Both the position numbers and the translations under genes were made by a program. Shown one piece after another: positions 45,801 to 57,973 of a stretch of DNA of 64,000 bases. The stretch lies in assembly GCF_003576645.1 (NCBI RefSeq), contig NC_044917.1, positions 3,386,359-3,450,358 on the forward strand. The letters run 5' to 3'. How positions within the stretch are numbered: the first letter of the stretch is position 1; each line of letters opens with the position of its first letter. The notes below the pieces were generated by a model, which was not told the origin of the DNA, did no database searches, and worked only from the letters and a program-made list of their open reading frames with translations. Origin of the DNA: Ipomoea triloba (Eukaryota; Streptophyta; Magnoliopsida; Solanales; Convolvulaceae).

Positions 45801-47545
45801 AGACATAGTTCTAATGGCAGCTGGACCTTATTAAATATCACATTATTTAAGCATTTGAAAATAATAAAATACTAGGTATATGAAAGAGAAAATTACAAAA
45901 TCATTCTAAAAAATTCACATTATATCCAAAAGTCTCATATACACAAAAACTGAAAACATATATATAATATTATTTTAGATGGTATTATTCTTAGAATCAA
46001 ATGCTCCATCGGTCAGGTGTAAACGAGAATTAGTCTGAGTATGGTACATGCTTAAATGCGTCTTATACAATTAGGGCTTATCCAGACCATCTCGTGGTCT
46101 AAGCAAAAAAAAAAAAATTATAGTATTAGGCTTCCTCCAACTTGATTATGATGGATGGAATATAATTGCTTAACTTGTTCGATTTTTCTTTTAAAGTGAT
46201 GTGAGAAATTTATAGTCACTATATTAGTATGTATCGAGTAAATTCGTCATATATAATAATAGTACCTAAATCACACTAGAACGATACATGCAACAGATTT
46301 AATTAAAATAATATTAACAAAAATTAAATTCGTAATATGTAAACTATGTTTGGTCCACTACTGGACCACCTCTTTTCAGTAGGAAAGAAAATATGTTTAT
46401 AAAATTATATTTGGTGAGGATATGCATACTCACCTGTAAGAAAAACCCATTAGAGGCCTTAATCCGAACAAGGTTTGGGTAATCGGAGTTTCTAAGAATC
46501 ACAAATGTCTCCGATATACCTGGTGTCATTTCGCGAGCCACGAGGTTGACTCCTGTGTCACCGTTGGTCGTGTTTAATCCCACGAATTGATTGTTGTGCA
46601 CCCTCAAGTTAAAGGTGGTCTCATTGATCCTCCAAAGCTACAGGAATAATTAAGTGAATATTACAAACAGATTAATGGATAATCAAGCGGGTTTAACCTT
46701 ATAGATGATCATAACCCCATTTTCTCGGACATCAATTTCAATGAATATAATATTTACTCTGAAAATTTCCGAAGTCGAAGCTTTAGGTTTATTAGCAACC
46801 AAGATCGTCCCGCCGCCGGACTCTGCAGACAGATACTTTCCGACCGTAACAGATATAAATTGGACATTAGTTCCATCCTGGGAAAGGAAGCAGTTTCAAT
46901 TCAAGAGTTAATAATAGAGTTAATTTCATTTTTTTGTCCTAGATTTATAGGTTACAGTCCATTTAAGTCGTTTTTTATTAGAACATTCACTTTTTTTTTG
47001 TCATAGTATTATTATGGCAAGATCATTTTTTGTTCTTTATCAACAAAACAATTTAAATATTGTTAAATACCAGAACATTTCGGTATTCAACTATAAATGT
47101 TTTTTAAAAAATAAGCATAAAAAAATATAGCAGTTCAACATACTTTGTACAAAAAAATTAAAATATCTTTACATTTAACAATATTTGGACTCTCTTCAAA
47201 AAAAAAACAATATTTCGACTATTTTGTTGATGGATGACTAAAAATGGTCATGCCGCAATAAAAATGGGTATTAATAATATATAATTACTTCAACAATGTA
47301 ACGTTAGTTAATGACAAACTAATAAGTGATCGAATTGAACGAACCAGGAGATCACTGTTGGGAATGGCGTCAAAGAGAGAAGGCTTGATCCATCCTTCAG
47401 TGACTAGCCACCCGCCGAGATTAACACCGCGAACCCGGAAGCCGTTGGAAGCCGCCGGAGCGGCGACCGTCGCCTGAGAAACTGAGAGTATGCAACAGAC
47501 GAGAATGAAAACATAGTTGGGTTTCATGATCGGTAGTGTATCCAT
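42836..47545 (-). CDS. GH5-D: GH5 beta-glucosidase-like protein with fascin-like domain and altered loop
   Basis: Exons 47345-47545, 46758-46877, 46434-46637, 45095-45253, 44447-44616, 44208-44357 and 42836-43388 give 518 residues. Catalytic glutamates are Glu350 (LMNEP) and Glu448 (SFVGEW). It shares with GH5-C the AEN start of exon 7, VLW after NEP, the AK splice codon at the exon 5/6 boundary and the Arg in the loop, here HAAPRSQNGFFNGGCRDG. The first strand carries Gly for Ala (VRGVNLGGW). The fascin module has REMTPGISETF where others have VxNTP. After the nucleophile it reads VAVWGVENATKEE, so the Trp-rich surface differs from A and B. Intron 6 is filled by two short-motif elements and intron 1 by a Mutator-like MITE, yet all splice sites are intact. 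Probably functional and the sister of C. Confidence 0.9.
43440..43805. repeat. ctaggcg short-motif element (GH5-D intron 6)
   Basis: The stretch between ggttgaaaaaattgcaagg and gtcacaatttctgcaacac contains many words such as ggcgcctaggcg, ctaggcgacctag and ggcggcctag-like variants, largely self-complementary. No coding potential. Absent from intron 6 of the other genes. Confidence 0.5.
43848..44177. mobile_element. Foldback MITE, tgtgcgaacc type (GH5-D intron 6)
   Basis: Left end aggggctcgctcatgtgcga then accat; right end ggtggttcgcacttgaacgc then gatctttta, an imperfect inverse. TA-rich flanks on both sides. The interior repeats aagtgcaagta and cacttacaagtgcacc words. It ends about 30 bases from the exon 6 donor. 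Confidence 0.65.
45975..46125 (+). mobile_element. SINE family 2, 3' portion (GH5-D intron 3)
   Basis: gaattagtctgagtatggta and catgcttaaatgcgtcttat precede a poly(A) run and ttatagtattagg. It is at the same position and orientation as in GH5-A and GH5-B, so it is one insertion inherited by duplication. The left target copy has decayed. Confidence 0.6.
46917..47260. mobile_element. Mutator-like MITE, right end lost (GH5-D intron 1)
   Basis: Begins gagttaatttcattttttt and continues tagatttataggttacagtc, then catagtattattatggcaag. The mirrored right arm stops after ctaaaaatggtcatgccgca. A micro-insertion sits inside it (47178-47220). Confidence 0.65.
47178..47220. repeat. Micro-insertion nested in a MITE, 14-base target duplication
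   Basis: acaatatttggact (47178-47191) and acaatatttcgact (47207-47220) flank a 15-base insert, ctcttc plus nine A. The other MITE copies have a single unbroken target here. Confidence 0.75.
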
Positions 47546-47594
47546 CTTCTTGTCTGTGCATATATTATTCTATCAATTCTCATAGTTTTGCCTG

Positions 47595-47602
47595 TTTTTA
47601 TA
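47595..47602 (-). promoter_or_regulatory. TATA box of GH5-D
   Basis: TATAAAAA on the minus strand, 50 bases before the ATG, within the conserved array promoter. Confidence 0.7.
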
Positions 47603-47642
47603 CATGCCTAACTCGTTTTCCATGCCACAAAGGAAATTGTAA

Positions 47643-48231
47643 GGGGGTGTTTGGTTTGTACATAAGAATCAGAATTGGAATGGGTATAAGTATTTGGTAA
47701 TGGTAATGGATTTTGGTGAAAGTATGTTGCATGTTTGGTAGTATATATAAGGTGGAATGTGAATGATTATTAAAAGTTGGAGAAGCGGCTGAGAAGAAAG
47801 GTAATGAAAAGCTTATTTTATTAGGGAATGCGTTTTGCCATTAAAGTGTAATCAAAATTCATAGTAGCGTTCTAAAAACTTGTCAACCAAACAATAACAA
47901 TGACTTTAATATTCATTCTGGATAGCTAAATCTGTCAATCAAACACACCATAAATAATAAATAATATAGTAGCTATCTTGTTAGCTAGTCAGGTAGTTGA
48001 TTTAGAAAAATACTATGTGTACTCTTATTTTTTACTCTCAACTATTACTCCCACATACAAATCTTGATTTTGACACTTATATTAGAACCCACACAAAAAT
48101 AAGTGCTATATCATATAATAAAATAACTACCAAACATGCTAAATACTTTTACCAAAACCCATTATCCCTTACCAAGTATTTGATACCCATTCCGATTCCG
48201 ATTCCCATGTGCGAATCAAACCCACCCTTAA
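47643..48231. mobile_element. MITE with gtgtttggtttg termini, fullest copy
   Basis: Left end gggggtgtttggtttgtaca, then gaatcagaattggaatgggt; right end tacccattccgattccgatt, then cccatgtgcgaatcaaaccc and accctt. Inverted arms of about 50 bases. Partial relatives at 5.8, 19.2 and 30.3 kb, the latter two at the same place upstream of GH5-A and GH5-B. No clear target duplication. Confidence 0.65.
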
Positions 48232-48302
48232 TATTTGGTGTTGAGAAGCATGCTCTATGCCACAAATTAAAGGAAAATTTCCTGCATCCCAATTTTATTT
48301 TT

Positions 48303-48530
48303 GTTAGACCATGAGGTCATGTCATGAGCAGGCTCTAACTATAGAATGCACCTTTAAGCTCGTATCATACTCAGGACTAATTCCGATTTGCACGAGTCGG
48401 TCTAATTAAGGGGCAAAGTGCTGGTCAGATTGATTTTTTCATACAAGAGGGAGTTTTAACTTACAACCTCTCTTAAGGGACAAGATGAAAATGCACAGTC
48501 ACTCACGTCAACCAAGCTGGTTTCGACCCC
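48303..48530 (-). mobile_element. SINE family 2, fullest copy
   Basis: On the minus strand the 5' part reads agcttggttgacgtgagtga (A box) and agaggttgtaagttaaaact (B box). The middle reads ccttaattagaccgactcgt and the 3' part agtcctgagtatgatacgag, then cttaaaggtgc. Flanks cccaattttattt and cccaacttattt are similar enough to be an old target duplication. It lies about 20 bases from the CACTA-like end. Confidence 0.65.
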
Positions 48531-48549
48531 CAACTTATTTGATATTACA

Positions 48550-50060
48550 CACTACATCAAAAACATCATTTAGCGGCGATTAGAAACCACCGTTAAATAT
48601 GTCTGTTCATTTATTCATTTGAATAATAGTACCAGTTATAACCGCCCCTAAATAACAGTGGGGTTCATTCTAACCACTTCTAAATGTTTTTCTTTATTTA
48701 TTTCTTTAAAATATTAGTGGCTATTAAGTGTTGCTAACCATTTTTTTCATAATTAAATATTTCTTTTGTTGTCTTTAAACTACCGCTAAAAATATATTTA
48801 TTTTGTAATTATATTATTATATTTTTATAATTACCATTTAGTTATATTTTTCTCAGAAATCTCTATATTCAAAAAGTGTATTGCAATCACAAATAACCTT
48901 TAAACACATTTAATATGAAAGAAAATCAATTGTAACTACTATTTGTTAAATAATAAAATTTAACAATATTCAATAATATTTGAGCATAGTACGCTATGTA
49001 TTAATTAAATTTCATACCAAACAAAAAATATTTTAATATGAAAATATAAAGTAATATAGTTTACTCAACGTAATATATTATGTGGAATATTGTCCATTAA
49101 CATGATGAATAGAGGATGGATATTATTTTCCACCCCTTCATTGGGTACCTACATACATTAAAAAAATTATATAGTTTGCAACCCCATTAAAATATAAAAT
49201 TAGCAGGAGAGCAATTAATGCTAGAGGGATAGTGATAGAAGGGTAAAATTGAGTTAATATATTTTTTATCCTGAAAAACTTAGACTACAACGCTACTAAC
49301 ACTTTTGACGAGATAGTAAATAAGAATTTTTAAACGGGAAATCGAATAGCTATATATATTGAAAGCTAGAGCAAAGAAATAACAAAGTCTGAACAGACAT
49401 CATCCTAACACTGAGCGTCATATTGAGATCTTGTAGCTTTAACAAGCACGTGAACAACCTGGTTCACTGAACGCCTAATATAACAACACTAAAAAATTGT
49501 AAGTATCATACGACTTGAATTTATTAATTGGTAACTTTTTTTTTTTGTGCTTGTATTTATTATTAATATTTCGTGTTGAGAAGCCTGCTGCTTTCCATGC
49601 CACACTGGAAATTGTAAATTTCCTCCCTATAATAGCAACTTATTTTATAATACTGTAGCTATTGCTTACCTAGATAGTTAATTTATTAGCTAGCATTTGT
49701 ACTGTCACATTTATTATAAATATTAATATTTCGTGTAGCTATATGGGAAGCCTGCTGCTTGCTTTCCATGCCACAAAGGAAATTGTAAATTATCTGGTTA
49801 CCTAGATAGTTAATTTATTAGACTTGTGGCTTTCCGTTTGAAATGATAATAGCAATTCTATCAGACCAGAAGGTACGTACTCGACATCGAATATTGATTA
49901 TTATTTATTCAACATTTTCTATATATGAAATTATAATTTAGAAAGGCAATACAACAAGACTCATGGAAGCATTGACACGCACGCCTATAAAATCATCGGT
50001 TAATGATGAGATGAAGACTTTAATAATTAGTAGATTAAATTTATTATACTTTCCTAATTA
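48550..50060. repeat. Array spacer, type 1, with CACTA-like terminus
   Basis: cactacatcaaaaacatcat opens the block, followed by ttagcggcgattagaaacca and mirrored accgctaaaaat words. It then parallels the spacers upstream of GH5-A and GH5-B to taatgatgagatgaagactt. No transposase frame. Confidence 0.6.
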
Positions 50061-50450
50061 AACAATATAGCATATCATGTCTTAACAATACATTCAAGTA
50101 GCTATTTATACTATAAAGTATAAACCTTCTAACCGCCCCCTAAAAAGGAGGAAACTAGTTACAACCACCTCATGCTGACTCACCCAATCCATCCATCGGT
50201 CATACCCTAGTTTTCTTGTGCGCACAAGCGATCTAATTTAGACCCCTTCTATTCATGTGTTTCTAGTACTACCTTTCGGTCATGATTTCAAGTCAAATTA
50301 CAAACCACTAAGATGAAGTTCAAGTATTTTATTTCTTATCCAATGTTGGCAAGTCAGGGACTACCCAAATGTTACAAAACCAAACAGATTACATCACGAT
50401 TGCTTCATATTATCATTATATTGTTTATTGCCGAATCCCATGACACAAAA
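50061..50450. other. 3' flank of GH5-E
   Basis: Closely matches 57.29-57.97 kb downstream of GH5-F (for example ccccctaaaaaggaggaaac and tcttgtgcgcacaagcgatc), apart from an insertion in the latter. Non-coding. Confidence 0.6.
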
Positions 50451-53400
50451 TTAAAGCGTGATATATCCATTCTTTATCATCCACTCCAAACTCCAGTGAT
50501 TGTTCACATTCTTGAGCGTCCAATACGCCCAACCAAACGTCGCACGACCAAACACTTCCAGCTGGGCCTTAGCATATCGCTGATAATCCTCCTTTGTCGG
50601 GTTTTTAACGTCCCACTCCGCCACCCATTCTCCCACGAAGCTGAGAGGCCCGTTTGAGGTTGTCACAACGCTCAGCTCCGCTCTCCGGTCGTTGTAAACA
50701 TAGTCGATGTTTTGCTGCGCAGTCATGTCCTTGAATAGGTCGATGTAGAGGTTGTAATAATGGACGTCGACCACGGTTCCCTTCAGCGCGCCGGCCATCG
50801 CGAGTAGCTCCGTGTTTGAAGCCCCCAGCCGGTTCGACATCACCACGTACGCCGTCGATGAGTGCTTCCGGACCGCCGCGTACCCGGCTTTGTAGTACTC
50901 CGTTACCGCCTCCAAAGAAACCCCCGGCGCCCGCGGCTCGTTGAGGAGCTCCACCGCGTATAGGCTCGGATTCTGGGCGTACCTGATCACAAAGAGGTAA
51001 ATTAAATTGAGTCTAATTGATCATAAATAATCATCTCAAACCAATAACGCTAGTAAGACAATCAAACTTGAAATCAAGTCAACAGATTTAATTAACTTGA
51101 TTGAATTTTCACATGCTAAATAAGTCATAATTGATTGGCTCAAACTAAAAAAGTTAACTGACCGCCTTCGAATGGAGTTGAACTTAAAAAGTTATAGTTA
51201 GCAGGCAAACAGCCTAACAAACCAGGCTGGGTTGCCCCATAAACATAAATACATGGTACCTAGCAGTGAGAAAATCTATGACTGCAACTGTTTGTCGAAT
51301 GTAGTCCTGGGAGTTTCCCCATTCCTGAGACCCATCTCTGGAGGCGCTGTGCTCCCAACCATTTTGAGATCCTGGGGCAGCGTGGAGATCTATAATAACC
51401 TTCAGTCCATATTTCCTGTACATTATTATTATTATTAAAAATCAAGATTACATTGTTGAAAGGTAAGGTGAAATTTCAACATATATAAATAAGATAGTGG
51501 TGAATGTATGTATGACACGCACGTAGCCCATAAAAAAGCATTGTCTAAAGCCCTCAAGGATCCCCCCACGAAGGGCTTTGGAGGGTTTGGATCGTAAGCA
51601 ATCCACCATCCAACTGGTATTCTCACTGTATTTAGTCCGTTGCTGGAGATGAATTTGAAGTCTTCTTCCACTATAAATGTGTCCCAGTGATTCTATACAT
51701 AATGAACTCAAGTGAGTACTATAAATAATTAATCATCCCCACCATATATATATATATAACATACAATAAATAATTTTTTTTAATACTATGTACTCTATTA
51801 GAAGGTAATATCTGTTCTATACTTTCTCTATCTGTAGCAAGGATTTGATCATGCGATCCATCAAGATCAAGTAGAATCATAGAGGTGCTATGTGATCATA
51901 AGATGCTTCACTACAGTAAATAAAAATATAAAAGGAGAAAATAAATTCTTATAATATTAATATATGACACTTGTTTTTTAATGAAGTGCATATTCCATGT
52001 CTTTTTCTACCCGGTAATGGATGAACTGTAACGCACCGTTGACGTTGACCGTTGACCTGGTTTATTGGTCCAGGTCAACAAATCGGCGTTTCTATTGGAA
52101 TGGTCAAAAGGTGTCGGTCATTGACAGCCGACTCTTTCATTATTGTATGGACCATGGTCCACACAGCTGTGTGGACCATACTATCAAATAATACACATTC
52201 AATATAAAAATAATATACATTCAGTATAAGAATAATGTACATTATATTCAGGGGATGTACATTATTTGTGTACTGAATGTACATTATTTTTATAGTATAA
52301 AAATAATGTACATTCAATACAAAAATAATATACATTTAGTACATTAAAATGTATATTTTATCATGGTCCACATAGCTGTGTGGACCATTGTCCATACAAT
52401 AATTTGCCTACATCAGTGTGCATGCATTTACATTAGTGGGCTGCTGACAGTGAGCACTTAACAGTTAAGACCAAGTAATTTTTGGGGGTTTTTTAAGAGT
52501 TAATTACAAATTAGGTGTGAGATATTTGACTAATAAGAGGGAGAGTTTTTGTAATAAATATTTAAATAAATAAAATAGGCACGTGAAGATACGATTGCAT
52601 TCAGCGGATGTATTTTCAAAATATATATATTGGGCGTTTCAGAGTGGCCGCAGCTTTATTTTTTAAAAAATATATTGGACTTAGTAGATATTGTGTTTGC
52701 AGTTTGCACTACCATTTAGATATATATTTGTACGTACCTTCATAACAATTGGTGCCACAAATGGACCGTAGCCATTTGTTACTTGAAATTCTCCGTGTAA
52801 TCCTCCAGTGTTTTTCATGATGAAAACAGAAGGATCATTATCACCCCATCCCTCGTTACCGTTAGAATCTGCCGTGACAAGTTGCTCTGTTTTTGCCTAA
52901 GAACATATTGTTATTTTTTTTTCATTAATAGACAATATAAAAAAGACATTTTCATAATTCAAATTTAAACAAAAATAGATTGGTTTATTAATTAGAGAAA
53001 TTTTGTTCATTTAAAAAAATAGAAAATACGTGTTTTTTAATATATTTTTCAATTTGAACAATAAAAATAACAATAAAAACTTTTTAAAGATTTTAAAAAA
53101 TTAAATTAAATGCAATATGAATTTCTTAGCTTGACAAGTTGAAAAATCACCCTGTAAGAATTCCATCCTTGGACCACCAAAATTAAGTGAAACTTTTCTA
53201 CCAATATACTTTAGAATGGCTTTATTAGTTGACTTTATCACACACACACATATATATACCACATTATTTAAGAATTTCATAATAGGGAGTAATAAAATAC
53301 TAGGTATGTGAAAGAAATCATTCTAAAAAAATTCAGATTACATCTATCCAATAATGTCATATATCCAAAAACTAAAAAACATATAATATTGTTTTAGATA

Positions 53401-54852
53401 ATAACGAAAGATTCTTGAATGTATGTGACATGACATCCCTAGAATCAATTAAATGCTCCATTATAGTATTGTCTATTGTGATTTCCCCAACTTGATTTTT
53501 ATATATCCATGAATATAATGGCTTAACTAATTAGATTTTTTTGTTGAGTAACAAAAAAAAAATGTCACAGTCACTATTTTGATTTTGCACGGAGTAAATT
53601 CAGATTGAAAATACACATGAGGGTTAAATTGCACACAAAAAAATTTTAAAAAATATAACAAATTTGATCGATGTTAGACAATAATGATCTAAACTTCTAA
53701 TTGTTAAGTGTGAGAATAATGTTTTAATCATTCTCCATTCCTCACTAGCAACTAGTGGATTTCTCCTTACTGGCAACTAGTGGATCTCTCATCACATGCA
53801 AAAACAGAAAAAGACAAAGAACCAAAAACAAAGCAAAACAAAACAAAAGAGGAATAAAAATAAGGAAATAATATGTTTATAAAATTATAATTGATGAGGA
53901 AATGCATACTCACCTGCAAGAAAAAACCATTGGAGGCCTTAATCCGAACACGGTTTCGGTCATCGGAGTTTCTAAGAATCTGAAATGTCTCCGATATACC
54001 CGGTGTGTTTTTTACAGCCACGAGGTTGATTCCGGCGCTGCCCTTGGTCGTGTCTAATCCGACGAATTGTCTGTTGAACACCCTCAAGTTAAATGTATTC
54101 TCATTGATCCTCCACAACTACAAGAATAAGCGAATATTACGTACAGAAGATTAAGCCGTTGTCTTGTTTGGTAAAACAGTTAGTTTATTCGTCAATTTTG
54201 ACTTATTTGACCCATATAAGTGTTTCATCAAAATGCTAAAATTTAAAAAATTATTCAAAGAACTTTTTCAATTAATTTTTTGAAAAAAAAAATTATACCA
54301 AACAGTTATCATCAAATAGTTCATTTATCAAGCATCTTTTACATAATTAACTGATGTTATCAACTCATCTAACAATTATTTACCAGGACATTTTAATTAT
54401 TATCAGAACCCATTTTCTCTTACATTGATTTAAACAAATAATCACTTACTGAGAAAGTTTCCCATCCTGAAGGGTCAGTTCTATTAGCAACCAAGATGGT
54501 CCCGCCGCCGGACTCTGCGCAGAGATACTTTCCGACCGTAACAGATTTAAATTGGATTCCTGTTCCATCCTGGCAACAAGTTTGAAAAGTTAATAATTAC
54601 TTCAACTAACAACGTTAATGACCGATAAGTAGTTAATATAGTAGGAAGAGCGAATTGAATTGATCGAACCAGGAGATCTTTGTTGGGAATGGCGTTAAAG
54701 AGAGAAGGTTTGATCCATTCTTCGGTGACTAGCCAGCCGCCGAGATTAACAGCACGAACCCGGAAGCCGTTAGAAGGCGCCTGAGCGGCGACCTTCGCCT
54801 GAGAAACTGAGAGTATGCAACAGACAAGGAGGAAAACATAGTTGGGTTTCAT
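50451..54852 (-). CDS. GH5-E: GH5 beta-glucosidase with fascin-like domain, canonical loop
   Basis: Exons 54670-54852, 54450-54569, 53914-54117, 52738-52896, 51523-51692, 51260-51415 and 50451-50982 give 507 residues. It starts directly at MKPNYVFLLV; the upstream MDT codons of A-D are lost. The fascin module begins YLCAESGGGTILVAN. The active-site loop is the full canonical HAAPGSQNGWEHSASRDG, two residues longer than in A-D. Acid/base is Glu346 in ELLNEP and nucleophile Glu449 in SFVGEW. The segment after NEP (RAPGVSLEAVTEYY) and DVHYYNLYIDLFKDMTAQ differ from A-D. The protein ends at NGYITL without their 10-20 residue tail. First-strand change: VTEEWIKPSLFN where others have VTEGWxKPSLFD. 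Introns 2 and 4 carry elements shared with GH5-F, so E and F are sisters. Confidence 0.92.
52139..52408. mobile_element. Foldback MITE, accatggtccaca family (GH5-E intron 4)
   Basis: Left end attattgtatggaccatggt then ccacacagctgtgtggacca; right end is the inverse, tggtccacatagctgtgtgg then accattgtccatacaataat. Each end is itself a palindrome (ggtccaca-cagctg-tgtggacc). The interior repeats aatgtacattcagtataaaa in both orientations. GH5-F carries the same insertion. Confidence 0.8.
54154..54405. mobile_element. hAT-like MITE relic (GH5-E intron 2)
   Basis: cttgtttggtaaaacagtta at the left and aattatttaccaggacattt at the right mirror the element at 8955-9248. Shared with GH5-F intron 2, so inserted before E and F separated. 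Confidence 0.55.
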
Positions 54853-54905
54853 GGCTGCAGCTACTGTATTCTACTTCTTGTGCATTATTCTCATGATTTT
54901 GCCTC

Positions 54906-54913
54906 TTTTTATA
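54906..54913 (-). promoter_or_regulatory. TATA box of GH5-E
   Basis: TATAAAAA on the minus strand, 54-61 bases before the ATG. Beyond it the promoter diverges from A-D. Confidence 0.65.
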
Positions 54914-57412
54914 TGGTTGTTTGACTATAAAACCCCAAAATGGGTGGAACATTCCTGCTTGATAGACTCCATAGATTCAAAAAAAAATAAATCAGTCTAC
55001 ATTCTTTGTTTTTATTAAGAGTCAGATCGACATACAATTTCATGATTACAAAATCAACAGCCTAATAAATTTTTCCGTTGTAATTTATTCCTCTTAATAT
55101 AGTTTATGAATTATTATATTAGAATAGAATTTATCCAATACATACTTTTAAAGTGGTTGTGATTTTTCATCATCATAAAAAAAATAATAAAAGATGTTTG
55201 ACTGTGGTTTATGTGGAATGTTGACCTGCATTTTGATTGGTCAGTAAATGAATGACACATTTGTATGGGCTAATGCCCAATAGGCTTAATTTCATAATAA
55301 AATACTACAAGTTAAGAAGAATATGCATATTATAATTAATACAGTATCCTTTTGAGATTTGCTTACAAATAAAATAATTTATCATTTTAATTTTCTATAA
55401 ATAGATTACAATTTAGAAAGACATCAAGTCAACAAGAATCGTGGAAGCAGCCACCGCGCATGTCTTAAAAAAAAAAAAACTCAATATTAATCCCCAACTA
55501 TTTCATTTTTGTCATTTTTAGTCCTCCATCATAACTTACAATAAATGTATGATTTCTTAACGCGTAATTTCTTAACACTCTACTTATATCTTTTGTAGTT
55601 GTATAAACTTAATGAAAATCATAATTTGAACTTTGTTCGTCAAGAAGGTCGACGTCTTCATTATTACGAATTGGCAAGATGAAAAATAAATTGAGGTTTT
55701 CCTTTGAATTTTGTACAATTTCTAAACGTGAAAATTAGAGCTAAGTTGTGAGAAAGTACAAATTTGTCTTCCTTCCTAATAGAAATTTGTCAAACTTATG
55801 ATGGAGAATAATCAAAAGTGACCAAGATAAAATAAAATTATAAGAGAATTAATATTTATTCTTTTTACACTTATGATCAAGGTCTAACATTCGACGACAG
55901 TGTGAATATTATTTTCAAAGCGAACAGATTTCTTATATGCATCGGCATTTAGCCATGTTTACTAAATCACTGAGTTATCGTGATTTATCTTCCCCCGCAT
56001 ATTTTGTCAAGTCAAAACTTTTGAGCCCATAGAATTAGAGATTCAATTTTTTGAAAAAAAAAATACCAATAGTGAATTCATCCAAAAATAAGAATAAAAA
56101 GATTTAAGTAAAAAGATTACACTTGCAATAAAAAGAACGTGGTACCCGGGCCCACTTCTAGAATTTCAGTAGCCTAAATATAAAAAGCAACCAACTTGCA
56201 ATAAAAAGAATTACACTTGCAATAAAAAGAGTTACACTTGCAATAATGGGCTTCTTGCAAGTTGCAGTATACGACAACGAATCCAGAAGTCCAGAATTCT
56301 GAAGCCTGCAACTACATAATTGCTACTTTTGGCCTTTAGTTTATGATAGCCATGGCCTATGGCAAATTATATTATGGGCCATGGTCTAAAAATTTAAAAA
56401 ATAACTTTCAGATTTTGTATTTGTAGTTGACACATCATACATTCTGTGTCTGCATTAACAGTTTCTGTATTTGTAGCTATCATATTATGTGTCGGCAATT
56501 ATCAAATTATTTGTTACATGTACAAAAACTGTTAACTGTAGATACAAAAATGTGTTAACGAAAGTATAAAATTTTTGTATCAAAGCTCACAATGCAATAT
56601 GAACCCGGTCCATGATATAACAATTGATGGTCTATCAATTTTTTAATGAACAAATCTGCAACCATTATGCGTGAATATGCATTGTAAATTTTAGCCATAA
56701 AATATATAGGTTCGAACAAAGGAAATTGTTAATTTCCTCCCTATAATAACAACTTATTTTATAATACTGTAGCTATTGCTTACCTAGATAGTTAATTTAT
56801 TAGCTAGCATTTGTACTGTCACATTTATTATTAATATTTCGTGTAGCTATATGGGAAGCCTGCTGCTTGCTTTCCATGCCCCAAAGGAAACTGTAAATTA
56901 TCTGGTTACCTAGATAGTTAATTTATTAGACTCTAATATGTGACTTTCCGTTTGAAATGATAGCAATAATTCTATTAGACTAGAAGGTACTCGACATCGA
57001 ATATTGATTATTATTTATCCAACATTTTCTATATATGAGATTATAATTTAGAAAGGCAACACAACGAGACTCATGGAAGCATTGACACACACGCCTCTAA
57101 AATCATCGGTTAATGATGAGATGAAGACTTTAATTTAATAATTAGTTTTCTCATTAATGAGGTATTCCAAACCCATAGTAGCATTCTCAAAACCTATCAA
57201 CCAAACACTAGCAATCACTTTTATACACAATCCTTATGCCTAAACCTACCAACCAAATGAACCCTAAATTTATCATACTTTCCGAATTAAACAATGTAGC
57301 ATATCATGTCTTAACAAGACATTCAAGTAGCTATTTATACTATAAAGCACCTAACCGCCCCCCTAAAAAGGAGAAACTAGTTACAACCACCTCATGCTGA
57401 ACTCGGCAGATT
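54914..57412. repeat. Array spacer between GH5-E and GH5-F, type 2 then type 1 end
   Basis: 55.29-56.34 kb parallels the C/D spacer, with a local tandem of acttgcaataaaaagagtta units near 56.11-56.24 kb. 56.71-57.13 kb parallels the last part of the type 1 spacer (gggaagcctgctgcttgctt). Thus this spacer is a mosaic. No gene seen. Confidence 0.55.
56350..56640. repeat. Palindromic-module element, inverted relative of 2258-2704
   Basis: Opens atggcaaattatattatggg then ccatggtct; ends caatatgaacccggtccatg then atataacaattg. The interior has tgtatttgtagctatcatat and ctgttaactgtagatacaaa words shared with the element near 2.5 kb. Confidence 0.5.
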
Positions 57413-57600
57413 ATTGTATGGACTATGGTCCACACTGTGTGGACCATAGCAAAATATACATTATTCATGTACTAAATGTACATTATAGAAAATATACTTT
57501 CAGTACTTAATGTACTTTTCTTGAATATAATGCACATTTTTAATGTACTAACTCTGGTGCAACCGGGTGCCACTAGACCACAAGGTCATTGGCTTTTATA
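57413..57600. repeat. accatggtccaca MITE fragment followed by a SINE fragment
   Basis: attattgtatggactatggt then ccacactgtgtggaccatag is one palindromic end of the MITE family. tgtacattatagaaaatata is its interior motif. At 57551-57597 the minus strand reads cttgtggtctagtggcaccc, the 5' part of SINE family 1. This composite is absent from the matching place downstream of GH5-E. Confidence 0.55.
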
Positions 57601-57973
57601 TATATACTTAGATGATATCAGTTTCGTGGAATTAATCATAAGACCACAGGACCCCATCCCTATTCCCTAGAGCCAATGCATACTTACTCAATCTATCCAT
57701 CGGTCATACCCTAATCTTCTTGTGCGCACAAGCGATTTAATTTAGACCCTTTCTATTCATGTTTCTAGTACTATTCGAATGCTCACTGCTGCTTTCCGTC
57801 ATGATTTCAAGTCAAGCAACAAATCACTATGTTGAGGTTTAAGTATTTTATTTCTTATCCAATGTTGGCAAGCCGGGTATAGTACTGCCCAAATGTTACA
57901 AAACCAAACAGGTTACATCACGATTGCTTCATATTATAATTATATTGTTATTGCCAAATACCATTACAAAAAA

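Noticed and set aside
52139..52408. LTR retrotransposon suggested by repeated end sequences
   Set aside because: The ends are inverted, not direct, and the element is only about 270 bases with no primer-binding site or polypurine tract.
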